A DNA stretch of 64,000 nt from Streptomyces flaveus (GCF_014647675.1 NZ_BMPQ01000036.1:22418-86417), one strand, 5' to 3'. Shown: positions 25,466 to 34,585, counted from the first letter of the stretch. The notes: a model not told the origin generated them from the sequence alone. Translations and numbers: made by a program.

Positions 25466-26431
25466 TCAGTAGCCGTAGATCATCTTGTAGGCGACCTCCG
25501 GGAGGAACTGTCCGGCCGAGGAGCCGCTTCCCACGCCGCAGTTGCCGTCGGACTCGCCCGGTACCTTGATCCACAAGAGCATCTCGGCGCCTCCGCCCAG
25601 CTGGGTGGGGGTTCCGATACGGCGGCCTGAAGGGTTGCACCACTGGCCGTTGGAGCCGTTGCCGTTGCGGCTGGTGTCCACGACGAACGGCTTGGTGTAG
25701 CCGTACCGGGCGCCGAGTTCCCTGTTGACGGCGTTGCCGTAAGCGGTGTTCTCGGCCGTGGTCAGGTAGTTGGAGACGTTGAGCGAGAAACCGTGGGCCT
25801 GTCGGAGGCCGGCTTCGTGGAGGCGTTGGGCCATGGTCGCCGCGCTCGCCCAGGCCGGGTTGCCGGCGTCGAGATAGACCCAGGTGTTGGGAGCCTGGCG
25901 GTTGAACTCGGCGAGCGCGCCGGTGAGCATGCCCTCGCGTTCGTCGATCTGGGCCTGGGTCATGCAGCCGTAGTCCCCGAGGGAGTCCGGTTCGAGGACG
26001 ATGACGGCCGGGCGGCCCGCGATCCCGCCCGCGAACTGGGCGATCCAGTTCGCGTAGGCGGACGGCGAGGAGGCTCCGCCCGCGGAGTGCCCGCCGCAGT
26101 AGTCGCGGTTGTAGATGTTGTAGGCGACGAGGATGGGCAGCTTGTCACCGGCGTCCGCGGCGCCCACGTACGCGCCGGTCGCCGTGCCGATGGTGCCGCT
26201 CCAGGAGCCGAACCAGCGGGCCGTCGGTGTGTTGGCGATGGAGGCGTTGATCGCGGGTGTCCGGCCGTCGCCGGAGTTGGCGGCGACCCACCGCTTCGCG
26301 CTGGAGTCGGGGTCCACGTAGAACCCGTTGGTCATGGTCGTCGGGTCGGCCGCGTGGGCGGACGGTGCGGCGGTGAGCGCCAGCGGCAGTGAGGAGAGCG
26401 CTGCCACCAGGGCGAGGAGTCTGCGGCGCAT
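25466..26431 (-). CDS. GH6 endoglucanase (cellulase)
   Basis: A 321-residue secreted enzyme. The signal is MRRRLLALVAALSSLPLALTA, ending AHA. A single GH6 domain follows. NRDYCGGHSAGG supplies the Asp of the catalytic region with its disulfide Cys, and VLEPDSLGDYGC contains the acid Asp. SNYLTTAENTAYG, VVDTSRNGNGSNG and EMLLWIKVPGESDGNCG are the later GH6 signatures. No carbohydrate-binding module is present. The ATG at 26431 was chosen because the signal begins there. A CebR-like operator lies 55 bp upstream, so induction by cellobiose or cellotriose is expected, as for Streptomyces cellulase genes. Confidence 0.92.
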   Translation of the reverse strand: MRRRLLALVAALSSLPLALTAAPSAHAADPTTMTNGFYVDPDSSAKRWVAANSGDGRTPAINASIANTPTARWFGSWSGTIGTATGAYVGAADAGDKLPILVAYNIYNRDYCGGHSAGGASSPSAYANWIAQFAGGIAGRPAVIVLEPDSLGDYGCMTQAQIDEREGMLTGALAEFNRQAPNTWVYLDAGNPAWASAATMAQRLHEAGLRQAHGFSLNVSNYLTTAENTAYGNAVNRELGARYGYTKPFVVDTSRNGNGSNGQWCNPSGRRIGTPTQLGGGAEMLLWIKVPGESDGNCGVGSGSSAGQFLPEVAYKMIYGY

Positions 26432-26485
26432 GACGGGTACCTCGGCTTTCTGACGGGGGTGCGTCCGAAGGTCGCCGGTGAGCAT

Positions 26486-26499
26486 GGGGAGCGCTCCCA
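26486..26499. promoter_or_regulatory. CebR-type operator upstream of GH6
   Basis: GGGGAGCGCTCCCA matches the known Streptomyces CebR box (TGGGAGCGCTCCCA) at 13 of 14 positions and contains the perfect dyad GGGAGCGCTCCC. It is 55 bp upstream of the GH6 start. CebR is the cello-oligosaccharide-sensing LacI-family repressor. Its gene is not in this window. Confidence 0.8.
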
Positions 26500-26528
26500 C
26501 AGGAGGCGTTCCCCACCGGTACGGTCGG

Positions 26529-28535
26529 TCAGCAGGTCGAGTTGGTCTGGGTGAGCAGGCCGAGCCGCCACGGGAGGAGGTTGTAGTCGCCGCCCGCGTT
26601 GGGGTTCATGCCCTGGTAGAGGTACTGGAGCCGACAGGAGGGAATGGTGAGTGTCTGGTCGTAGCCGGCACGGATCATCTCGCCGTGGCTGATGTCCCTG
26701 GTCCAGGCTCCTGACGGGAAGGTGACGTTGTTGGCCCGTGCGAACGGATTGCTCTCGGATGCTGCGAGGGGCGTCCAGGAGCCGGCCAGGCTGCCTGAGG
26801 TCCAGGAGCGGAAGTAGCGTCGGCCGTCCGATCCGATTGCCTCGACCAGGAGCAGATACTGATTACTGCCCTGCACCTTGTACACATTGCTCGCCTCGAA
26901 CAGGGCGTACTTGGAGTCCTGCGCCGCGATGACGGTGTTGGTGAAGCCGTTCGGGAACTGGCCGACGGTCGTCTGGGAGCGGTAGAGGTGCCCGTTGTCG
27001 TCGGAGGAGAACAGGTAGCAGTTGGCGCTGTCGCAGATCACCCACATGTCGACCCAGTGGCCGTTGCCGATGTTCTGCCGGATGATGTCCGGCATCGACG
27101 AGTAGAAGTTGCGCGGAGCGCTCCACCCGTTCGGGTTGCTGATGTCGGGGTTGGTGGAGTACGAGGCGTTGCCCGTCTGGTACACGAGGTACCACAGGCG
27201 TTGCGGCGCGTAGTAGAACACCTGCGGCGCGGCCCGGTACCCCTGCCCGATGGCGCTGCGGTCCAGATAGTGGTGCGTGGCCGAGCCGGCCTGGGACCAG
27301 TCACTGAAGTTCAGGTACGCCAGGTTGTATCCGGAGGAGCTCGCGGTACTGGCGAACACGTGGTACTTGCCGTTGTGGTGGACGACCGTCGGGTCCTTGA
27401 TCCCGGCGATGTTGTGGGTGGCGTCCGGCTTCGGTGAGATCAGCTGGCCGCTCGAGCTCCACGAGTAACTACCGGGCAGGGCGGCGGCGTTGGGGGCGCT
27501 CTGGGTGGCGGCGGGCGTGCCGCCCAGCGTCGTCAGCACCGCGTTGTACGCCGGCTTCTTGTTGCCGCCGCGGTCGAACAGCAGGGGGTTCTCCGACGCC
27601 CGCCAGGAGTCGCTGTCGCGGATGCCCCAGACGGTGATGCCGGTGCAGCGCGCGACGTTCATGCAGGCCCTGACCGTGTTCGCGTACGCGTTCGGCGGCG
27701 CCTGCGCGATGTCCAGCTCGGTGATCTGGACGTCCACACCGAGGGCGGCGAAGTTCGACAGCGTCGTCTGGAAACTGGCGGGCGGACCGCCGGCGCCGAA
27801 GTGGGCCTGGAGGCCGACGCAGTCGATGGGCACGCCGCGCGCCTTGAAGTCGCGCACCATGCGGTAGACACCCTGGGTCTTCGCGGCGTTCCAGTCCTCG
27901 ATGTTGTAGTCGTTGTAGCAGAGCTTGGCCGCCGGGTCGGCCGTCCGGGCAGTGCGGAACGCCTGCTCGAGGAAGCCGTTGCCCAGCACGTCCCGGAAGA
28001 CCGAGCCGCGGAGCTGGCCGCTGCCGCCGTCGGCAAAGGCCTCGTTGACCACGTCCCAGGAGTGGATCCGGCCCTTGTAGCGGTTCATCACCGTGGTGAT
28101 GTGGTTGTTCATCACGCCGCGCAGCGTGTTCGCGTCCCTGATGGAGCTGACCCAGCCGGGCAGCTGGGAGTGCCAGACAAGGGTGTGGCCGCGCACGCGC
28201 TGACCGCGGGCCGCCGCGCGGTTCACGATCTGGTCGGCGGCGCCGAAGGTGAACTGCCCGCGGGATCGCTCGGTCGCGTCCCACTTCATCTCGTTCTCGG
28301 GCGTGACCGAGTTGAACTCGCGATCCAGGATCGAGGTGTACGTGCCGTCGCTGAGCCGTCCGGCGGCCACGGCGGTGCCGAAGTAGCGTCCGGACTGGGC
28401 GGCTTGGGCGCCCAGCGTGCCGGCCTTGGCCGCGTCGGGTGCGCCGTTCGCGGTGCCGGGCGTCACCAGGGCCATGACGGCTGCCAGACCTAAGAGCGAG
28501 GCTCGGCGACGGCCGAGTCGTTTCAGCGGGTTCAT
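26529..28535 (-). CDS. Bifunctional GH10 xylanase-GH62 arabinofuranosidase
   Basis: A 668-residue secreted protein. The signal occupies residues 1-32. GH10 covers residues about 38-338, with HTLVWHSQLP, acid/base Glu165 in DVVNEAF and nucleophile Glu273 in TELDIAQ. A short Ala/Pro/Ser linker follows. GH62 covers about 355-668, with GIKDPTVVHHNGKYHVFAS (catalytic Asp381) and typical YYAPQRLWYLVYQ and FEASNVYKV stretches. One chain can cut the xylan backbone and remove arabinose side groups that block it. GAGGAG precedes the ATG. It starts 52 bp after the stop of the upstream GH43 on the same strand, so they are probably one operon. Confidence 0.93.
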   Translation of the reverse strand: MNPLKRLGRRRASLLGLAAVMALVTPGTANGAPDAAKAGTLGAQAAQSGRYFGTAVAAGRLSDGTYTSILDREFNSVTPENEMKWDATERSRGQFTFGAADQIVNRAAARGQRVRGHTLVWHSQLPGWVSSIRDANTLRGVMNNHITTVMNRYKGRIHSWDVVNEAFADGGSGQLRGSVFRDVLGNGFLEQAFRTARTADPAAKLCYNDYNIEDWNAAKTQGVYRMVRDFKARGVPIDCVGLQAHFGAGGPPASFQTTLSNFAALGVDVQITELDIAQAPPNAYANTVRACMNVARCTGITVWGIRDSDSWRASENPLLFDRGGNKKPAYNAVLTTLGGTPAATQSAPNAAALPGSYSWSSSGQLISPKPDATHNIAGIKDPTVVHHNGKYHVFASTASSSGYNLAYLNFSDWSQAGSATHHYLDRSAIGQGYRAAPQVFYYAPQRLWYLVYQTGNASYSTNPDISNPNGWSAPRNFYSSMPDIIRQNIGNGHWVDMWVICDSANCYLFSSDDNGHLYRSQTTVGQFPNGFTNTVIAAQDSKYALFEASNVYKVQGSNQYLLLVEAIGSDGRRYFRSWTSGSLAGSWTPLAASESNPFARANNVTFPSGAWTRDISHGEMIRAGYDQTLTIPSCRLQYLYQGMNPNAGGDYNLLPWRLGLLTQTNSTC

Positions 28536-28587
28536 GGTTCTCCTCGTACGGTTGGGTGGGGGGTTGGGTGTGCGATCCTCCGATCGT

Positions 28588-30210
28588 TCAGGGTGTGGAC
28601 AGCTCGAACCGCGTGACGCGGACCGCGCCGCCGAGTGCCTGGGTGGCGTGGTTGAAGAGGGCGAATCGGTATCCCATGAAGAACCGCCAGTCGTTGCCCA
28701 GGGAGAAGGCAGGTCCGAGGCGGGTGAAGGTGGTGCCGTCGGTGCTGTAGGAGAAGGTGCCTGGGCGTGCCGCGCCGGGGCGGATGTCCGCGCTCGCGCT
28801 CAGCCAGATGCGGCCGCCTGAGACGGGCACGCTCGCGACCTCGGTGCCGGTGCCGGTGGTGTTCCAATTGCCGTCCATGGTCAGCCCGTTGACCATCACC
28901 ACCCGCGTCGCGCCGCCGTCGCGCTTGACGCCGATCCAGGCGGACGAGTCACGCAGCAGCGCGAGTCCGGCCCGGTCGCCGTCGCGCATCGCGGAGTGGT
29001 CAAGCTGGACCATGGCGGTGGAGGTGGGGCCCTGGATGCGGTGAGTGAGGGTGTTACGGGCCCAGTACAGGTCGTTGGTGACGGTCGCGGTCCGCAGTGT
29101 CAGGCCGTTGTCGATCGACCACTTGGTGTTGTCCGGGTTGTGGTTCCACTCCCACCTCGGTTTGAGGGTCGTGCCGTCGAAGGCGTCGACGCCGGTCATG
29201 GGGGTGACCTGGCGGGGTGGGGTGGGCACGGCCGGGCTGGGATACGAGGTGCCCCACGCGCCGTTGACGAGTTGCACGACGGGCCAGCCGTCCGAGGTCC
29301 AGGTGATCGGCGCCAGGGCGGGCATCCGGCCGCCGGGGTACGCGTCGACGAAGGCCATGTAGTACCAGGCGCCGCTCTGCGTCCGCACCAGTCCGCCCTG
29401 GTGCGGGACGCCACCGCCGGGGATCGGCCCGCGCAGGTCGAGGAGCACCTGCCGCATCGTGTAGGGACCGAAGGGGCCGCTCGACGACTTCAGGATGTAC
29501 TGCCCGTTCGCGGGGCGGGTCAGGAAGATGTAGTACTGCCCGTTGATCTTGTAGAAGCGGGCACCCTCCAGGGTGCCGACACTCGACGGTGTGGTGAACA
29601 CCTGCTGCGTGCGCACCTGGTTGCGGCCGTCGGGCGAGAGCTGGGCCACGCTGATGGTGGTGTTCCCGTAGGCCACATACAGGGTGTCGTCGCTGTCCAC
29701 GAGCAGACCCGCGTCGTAGTAGGGCGTGCTGATCGTCGTCAGCCTGCTCCACGGCCCCTCGACGGCGGTGGCGGTGTAGATGTAGGTCCGGGTGAAGTCG
29801 ATCTGGCCCAGCCAGTAGAACGTCCTGTTGCTCGGACGGTAGGCCAGCGACGACGCCCAGACGCCCCGGACGTAGCCACGGGCACCGTTCAGGTCGTACT
29901 TGGCGCCGAAGTCGAGGACGGGCAACGAGTGGCCGGCGATCTCCCAGTTCACCAGGTCGTACGACCGCAGGACGGGCGCGCCCGGCGAATAGTGCATCGT
30001 CGAGGCCGAGGCGTAGAAGGTGTCGCCGACGCGGATGATGTCGATGTCCGCGAAGTCCTGCCAGATCACCGGGTTCGTGTACGCCGCGGCGGCTGCGCGG
30101 GCCGGCTCCTGGGCTGCGGCCAGAGGCAGGATCGCGCCGGTGGCCAGGCCGGTGGCGGCCGCCAGCGCGCGACGACGGGAAAGATATTGATGGGGCCATG
30201 ACATATACAT
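28588..30210 (-). CDS. Secreted GH43 beta-xylosidase/arabinofuranosidase with C-terminal beta-sandwich
   Basis: A 540-residue protein. A twin-arginine-type signal (LSRRRALAAATGLATGA) ends near residue 40. Residues about 45-340 are the GH43 propeller with NPVIWQDFADIDIIRVGDTFY (general-base Asp region), YDAGLLVDSDDTLYVAYG and the acid Glu in GTLEGARFYKI. Residues about 355-540 are the GH43_C2 beta-sandwich. Two nearby ATGs precede the signal; the one at 30210 is ten bases from AAGGAG and was chosen. It is first in an operon with the GH10-GH62 gene, which together gives complete arabinoxylan attack outside the cell. Confidence 0.88.
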   Translation of the reverse strand: MYMSWPHQYLSRRRALAAATGLATGAILPLAAAQEPARAAAAAYTNPVIWQDFADIDIIRVGDTFYASASTMHYSPGAPVLRSYDLVNWEIAGHSLPVLDFGAKYDLNGARGYVRGVWASSLAYRPSNRTFYWLGQIDFTRTYIYTATAVEGPWSRLTTISTPYYDAGLLVDSDDTLYVAYGNTTISVAQLSPDGRNQVRTQQVFTTPSSVGTLEGARFYKINGQYYIFLTRPANGQYILKSSSGPFGPYTMRQVLLDLRGPIPGGGVPHQGGLVRTQSGAWYYMAFVDAYPGGRMPALAPITWTSDGWPVVQLVNGAWGTSYPSPAVPTPPRQVTPMTGVDAFDGTTLKPRWEWNHNPDNTKWSIDNGLTLRTATVTNDLYWARNTLTHRIQGPTSTAMVQLDHSAMRDGDRAGLALLRDSSAWIGVKRDGGATRVVMVNGLTMDGNWNTTGTGTEVASVPVSGGRIWLSASADIRPGAARPGTFSYSTDGTTFTRLGPAFSLGNDWRFFMGYRFALFNHATQALGGAVRVTRFELSTP

Positions 30211-30337
30211 GGGTGGCATGCTCCTTGCGGCTCGGCCGTTGTGGTGGCGCAACCCGGAAGTACCCTGCCGGGTTCGAGTGGAGCGGCTCTGGCGTGTTCG
30301 GAATATCGAATACAAATCGAGCTGTCGAGCAACCTGG

Positions 30338-30365
30338 ATGATAGAGGGACGATAGGTGTCGTCAA
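30338..30365 (-). promoter_or_regulatory. Predicted housekeeping promoter of GH43/GH10-GH62
   Basis: On the minus strand TTGACG (30365-30360) and TATCAT (30343-30338) are 16 bp apart, close to the HrdB consensus. Transcription would begin near 30331, about 120 bp before the GH43 start. A TTCG-N6-CGAA dyad at 30297-30310 would lie just inside the transcript, placed to block it. Confidence 0.5.
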
Positions 30366-30392
30366 GGGCTCCCGCATGATTCGTAGGATGTC

Positions 30393-30405
30393 TCGAAACA
30401 TTCGA
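30393..30405. promoter_or_regulatory. Palindrome in the GH43/GH27 divergent region
   Basis: TCGAA-ACA-TTCGA is a perfect five-base-arm dyad between the two predicted promoters. It resembles the CGAAACTTTCG-type inverted repeats reported before Streptomyces xylanase genes. The regulator is not identified. Confidence 0.5.
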
Positions 30406-30509
30406 ACCTATTTAGGTGCGAATCAGTGCAGGTCAGTTAGTCGGGTGAGCCAGGATGTGCCGAATCCCCAGTCCTTGGCGTGCAAGGCATGGCAGGTTTG
30501 CCGGACGTG

Positions 30510-30537
30510 TTGACATGACCGCTCGCCTCTCTAGTAT
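30510..30537 (+). promoter_or_regulatory. Predicted housekeeping promoter of GH27
   Basis: TTGACA (30510-30515), a perfect -35 box, and TAGTAT (30532-30537) are separated by 16 bp. Transcription would begin near 30544, about 70 bp before the GH27 start. Confidence 0.6.
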
Positions 30538-30564
30538 CCGTGAGGCTCTCAGTTTCCGAATGAC

Positions 30565-30580
30565 GTCCGAAATTTCGGAC
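30565..30580. promoter_or_regulatory. Perfect 16-bp palindrome in the GH27 leader
   Basis: GTCCGAAATTTCGGAC is a perfect AT-centred palindrome about 21-36 bases downstream of the predicted transcription start and 35 bp before the GH27 start codon. The position suits a repressor acting as a roadblock. Confidence 0.65.
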
Positions 30581-30614
30581 CCCCTTGCGTGATCCACCGG
30601 AAAAGGAGCCCCAG

Positions 30615-32261
30615 GTGTCCAGACGATCAGGCGGACGATTGCTCCGTCTCCTCGCGACCGCTGTGCTGACGATCACCGCGTCCGTGACGGCCTCCTCTCA
30701 GCCCACCGCCTCGGCCGCGCCGGGCAGCCCGGCGCTCACCCCACCTCTCGGGTGGAACAGCTGGAACAGCTTCGGGTGCGGGATCACCGAAGCGCAGGTC
30801 CGCCAGGCCGCCGACGCCATGGTGTCCTCCGGTATGCGGGACGCCGGCTACCGGTACGTCGTGGTCGACGACTGCTGGTTCGATCCGCAGCGCAACGCGG
30901 CAGGCAACCTGCGTGCCAATCCGGCCAAGTTCCCGAGCGGGATGAAGGCCCTCGGGGACTACATCCACAGCAAGGGCCTGAAGTTCGGCATCTACCAGGT
31001 GCCGGGCGAGCGCACCTGCGCGCAGACGACCGGCGCCTATCCCGGGGCGACGGGCAGCAGGGGGCACGAGGTCCAGGATGCCAACACGTTCGCCTCGTGG
31101 GGCGTCGACTACCTCAAGTACGACTGGTGTTCCTCCAGCGGTACTCGTGACGAGCAGGTCGCGCGGTTCTCGCTCATGCGCGACGCCCTGCGTGCCACCG
31201 GGCGGCCGATCGTCTACAGCATCAACCCCAACAGCTTCCACGCCATCACTGGCGCCACGTACAACTGGGGCGAGGTCGCCGACCTGTGGCGGACGACCGA
31301 GGACCTGCTCGACATCTGGCAGAACGGCAACACCAACAGCTATCCGATGGGCGTCGGCAACGTCCTGGACGTCACCGCGCCGCTCGCCGCGCAGTCGGGC
31401 CCGGGCCACTGGAACGACCCCGACATGCTGGTCGTCGGCCGTCCCGGCCTGTCACTGACCGAGTCCCGTTCCCACTTCGCCCTGTGGGCGCTGATGGGCG
31501 CCCCGCTCATGGCCGGCAACGACATCCGCACCATGTCCGCCGACGTGAGCGCCATCCTGCGCAACCCGCGTCTGCTGGCGGTGAACCAGGACTCGCTGGG
31601 TGCGGGCGGGCGCAGGGTGCGCGACGACGGCGGCACCGAGGTGTTCGCCAAGCCTCTGTCGGACGGCTCGGTCGCGGTGGGCCTGTTCAACCGGGGAGAG
31701 GGCACAGCGACGGTCAACACCACAGCCGCGCAAGTCGGCCTGTCCGGCGGGCCGTTCACCCTCACCGACCTGTGGACCGGCAGCACGTCGAGCACGACGG
31801 GGCAGATCTCGGCGAGCGTCCCCGCGCACGGAGTCGCCGTTTTCCGGATGACCGGCGGCAGCCCGCTCGCCGCCACCACCTCGCGGCTGCGGGGCAATAC
31901 CTCCGGCCGCTGCGTGGACGTGGACAACGCCTCCACCGCCGCCGGGGCCACGGTTCTGCTGTGGGACTGCCACACGGCCGCCAACCAGCTGTGGACCACG
32001 TGGGCCGGCGGCGAGATCCGCGTCTTCGGCGACAAGTGCCTGGACGCCTACAACCAGGGCACCACCAACGGCACCCGGGTCATCACCTGGCCCTGCAACG
32101 GCCAGAACAACCAGAAATGGACCGTCGGCTCCGACGGATCGATCCGCAACGTCCACGCCGGGCTGTGCCTCGACGCCAACGGCGCCGGCACCGCCAACGG
32201 AACCCCGCTGGTCCTGTGGACCTGCAACGGCCAGGCCAACCAGAAGTGGACCCGCGTGTGA
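30615..32261 (+). CDS. GH27 alpha-galactosidase with ricin-type CBM13
   Basis: A 548-residue secreted protein. The signal is residues 1-36 (LLRLLATAVLTITASV, ending SAA). GH27 spans about 40-415: LGWNSWNSFGC, the nucleophile Asp in YLKYDWC, the acid/base Asp in LWRTTEDLLDIW, and HWNDPDMLVVG. Residues about 425-548 form a ricin B-type beta-trefoil with repeats CVDVDNAS, CLDAYNQGTTNGT and CLDANGAGTANGT, each ending QxW. It removes alpha-galactose from galactomannan or beta-L-arabinopyranose-like groups; GH27 includes both. GTG was chosen as start, six bases after AAAAGGAG. Confidence 0.92.
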   Translation: MSRRSGGRLLRLLATAVLTITASVTASSQPTASAAPGSPALTPPLGWNSWNSFGCGITEAQVRQAADAMVSSGMRDAGYRYVVVDDCWFDPQRNAAGNLRANPAKFPSGMKALGDYIHSKGLKFGIYQVPGERTCAQTTGAYPGATGSRGHEVQDANTFASWGVDYLKYDWCSSSGTRDEQVARFSLMRDALRATGRPIVYSINPNSFHAITGATYNWGEVADLWRTTEDLLDIWQNGNTNSYPMGVGNVLDVTAPLAAQSGPGHWNDPDMLVVGRPGLSLTESRSHFALWALMGAPLMAGNDIRTMSADVSAILRNPRLLAVNQDSLGAGGRRVRDDGGTEVFAKPLSDGSVAVGLFNRGEGTATVNTTAAQVGLSGGPFTLTDLWTGSTSSTTGQISASVPAHGVAVFRMTGGSPLAATTSRLRGNTSGRCVDVDNASTAAGATVLLWDCHTAANQLWTTWAGGEIRVFGDKCLDAYNQGTTNGTRVITWPCNGQNNQKWTVGSDGSIRNVHAGLCLDANGAGTANGTPLVLWTCNGQANQKWTRV

Positions 32262-32315
32262 AGAGCCGCGGCTTGAGAAGAGGAGTCTCACGATGACGAG
32301 GACAAGATCCCTCTT

Positions 32316-32699
32316 ATGGAACCCGGCCTGGTGGTGAAGACCCAGCTCACGCGCGAGCACGGGTACGCCGCGGCGCGGGGGCCGCTCACCCGCTCCGACC
32401 GCCCCACCACCGTGTTCACCGCCAACGACATGCAGACGCACGGTGTCTACCAGGCCGCGCGTGAGCTTCGCCTGCGTATCCCGCACGATCTCAGCGTGGT
32501 GGGTTTCGACGACGTACCGGCCGTGGCCTGGATGGATCCGCCCTTGACCACGGTCCATCAGCCGCTGGCCGAGATGGCGGCGGCCGCCACCGAGCCGGCT
32601 CTGGTGCTCGGCCGCGGCGAGGAAGTGCCGCAGGTGGGACTGGAGATCGCGACCACCCTCACTGTCCGGGAGAGCACGGCTCCGCCGAAGGAGGAGTGA
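32316..32699 (+). pseudogene. C-terminal half of a LacI/GalR-family regulator
   Basis: About 127 codons remain. GYAAARGPLTRSDRPTTVFTANDMQTHGVYQAARE, IPHDLSVVGFDD, PPLTTVHQPLAEMA and a C-terminal TLTVRESTAPP are the end of the sugar-binding core of a LacI-family protein. The DNA-binding headpiece and first subdomain are absent: upstream is the end of GH27 with no room for them. It cannot bind DNA. It may be the lost local regulator for the GAAGCGCTTC operators in this island (inference). Confidence 0.88.
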
Positions 32700-32764
32700 G
32701 GGAGCCTGGGGACAGGCGTGCCCTGGCTGCCGGGGAGCGGCAACCAGGGCGAGGGGCCGGTCGG

Positions 32765-34519
32765 TCAGGAGGCTGTGCCGGTGACCGAGCTGCCGGACTT
32801 CGTGACGTGGTACGTGACGGTGGTGCCGCTGTAGAAGTGGAAGACCAGCGTCGCCGGCTCCCCGTCGCGGAGCGAGTCGAGGAACTCGGGGGTCAGGATG
32901 ATCGTGCCGTTCGGATAGTCGGGCGAGAACGCCTTGTTGAACTCCTGGAACGGCGTCCAGTCGGTCGGGCCGGCGTTGGTGCCGTCGGCGTACGTGGCGT
33001 GCATGGTCGCCAGGTCGTTACCCCGGTACCGGGTGGGAACGGTGAACGAGTCGGTGGTGCCGGCGGCGTCCGACAGGACCGGGACGTCGTTGGTGACGAT
33101 GTCGATGTCCCAAGGCAGCCCGCGCGTGAACCGGGCCTGGAGCTTCGAGTTGACGCCGTAGGCGCGGTCACCGATCAGGCGGGTCAGCGCCTTGGCGGTG
33201 AAGGTCAGCTTGTTCCCGGAGACCGTGTAGTCCCGCCCCGCGACCAACTTGGACTGGCCCTGCCACACCCCGCGGAACGTGGTGCCGTTGAGGTTCAGGG
33301 TGAGCGACTTGGCGGTGACCGGGCTGGACTTCGGCACGAAGACCTTGTCGAAGGAGGCCGTGCCCGAGCGGGTGGTCCAGCTCGACTTGATCGCGGCGAA
33401 CAGTGCCGGGTCACGCCACTGGAGGGTGTCGCGGTTCAGGTACGAGAACGGGTCCCACAGGGCGGTGGTGAGGCCGTACTTGCGTGCCCCGTAGCCCGCG
33501 TGCTCGTAGTACTTCAGCGCCTCGCCCCGTTCCACGCGGGAGGGGTGGAAGTGATTGGGGTAGTCGAGCAGGCCGTACTCGCCGATGTAGAGCGGGATGC
33601 CCTTGGCGACGAAGGTGTTGTGCATGTTGGCGAAGGTGTCGTCCAGGTGCTTCTGCGCGGTGGCGTCGTAGTGGGTGCCGCCCGCGACGTTCACGCTGAA
33701 CGGGTACCAGCTGTAGAAGTGCACCTGCGCCACGAGCTGACTGTCGTTCAGCGCGGTGATCGTGGTGTACAGGTCGTCCATGAAGGCCTGGTCGGGGCTG
33801 CCGGCCGGCGTGGTCAAGCTCAGCAGGCGGTTCGCATTCGCGCCGCCCGAGGCGCGGACCACGGAGTGGAACGAGGTCTGCAGCTCCCTCAGGTACTGGA
33901 ACTTCTGCGCATCTGTGGCGCCGGCGAAGCTCGGCTCGTTGATGCCCTCGAAGACCAGAGTGCGCGGCGCGTCACGGAAGGTCGTGGAGATCTGGGACCA
34001 GGTGGAGTTGAACCGCGCCATCACGTTGTCGTGGTCGCTCGTGATCTTCTCGACCCACATCCACGAGTCGTGATGGACGTTGAGCACGACGTACAGGCCG
34101 CTGTCCAGCGCCCAGTTGACGAGCTGCTTGACGCGGGCCATGTAGGTGGCGTCGATGGTGTAGGGCGCGGTGGCGGACTGGTGGTCGCTCCAGGTCACCG
34201 GGATGCGGACGCTGCGGAACCCGTCCGTGGCGATTTTCTCGAACGTCGCCTTGGTGGTCTGCCCGTTGCCCCAGGAATCCTCGTCGGGAATGGCGTCCAG
34301 GGTGTTGCCCAGGTTCCAGCTGGGCTGCATCGCCGCGACGGCTTCCATGGCGGAAGCCGGAACGCTGACCGCCGACGGTGACGCCTTCTTTGTGTCGTCG
34401 GGCGCGGCCAGAGCGGTGGCGCCGGTCAGCCCCAACATGACGACCAGCGTCAGCAGCAGGGCGGCCAGGCGGCCTGGGCCCCGGCTGCGGTGCTGCGCGA
34501 GGTGCCGTATGTCCTTCAT
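32765..34519 (-). CDS. GH5 endoglucanase with X2 and CBM46 modules
   Basis: A 584-residue secreted protein. The signal is residues about 1-40 (LLLTLVVMLGLTGATALA). The GH5 domain (about 55-385) has acid/base Glu195 in GINEP and nucleophile Glu314 in IGEYG. An Ig-like X2 module (about 390-475, NLNGTTFRGVWQG to AYGVNSKLQARF) and a CBM46-like module (about 480-584, DWTPFQEFNKAFSPDYPNG) follow. This GH5-Ig-CBM46 order matches the processive endoglucanase/xyloglucanase Cel5B of Bacillus halodurans. ATG at 34519 was chosen, six bases after AAAGGG. It lies 66 bp downstream of a GH43 on the same strand. The truncated GH5 at 9212 is a close relative. Confidence 0.9.
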   Translation of the reverse strand: MKDIRHLAQHRSRGPGRLAALLLTLVVMLGLTGATALAAPDDTKKASPSAVSVPASAMEAVAAMQPSWNLGNTLDAIPDEDSWGNGQTTKATFEKIATDGFRSVRIPVTWSDHQSATAPYTIDATYMARVKQLVNWALDSGLYVVLNVHHDSWMWVEKITSDHDNVMARFNSTWSQISTTFRDAPRTLVFEGINEPSFAGATDAQKFQYLRELQTSFHSVVRASGGANANRLLSLTTPAGSPDQAFMDDLYTTITALNDSQLVAQVHFYSWYPFSVNVAGGTHYDATAQKHLDDTFANMHNTFVAKGIPLYIGEYGLLDYPNHFHPSRVERGEALKYYEHAGYGARKYGLTTALWDPFSYLNRDTLQWRDPALFAAIKSSWTTRSGTASFDKVFVPKSSPVTAKSLTLNLNGTTFRGVWQGQSKLVAGRDYTVSGNKLTFTAKALTRLIGDRAYGVNSKLQARFTRGLPWDIDIVTNDVPVLSDAAGTTDSFTVPTRYRGNDLATMHATYADGTNAGPTDWTPFQEFNKAFSPDYPNGTIILTPEFLDSLRDGEPATLVFHFYSGTTVTYHVTKSGSSVTGTAS

Positions 34520-34585
34520 GCGCATCCCTTTCGGTCGGTCGTGCGGGTGATCCGATCCGTGGTGGAGCAGGCGAGGAGATCTGGT

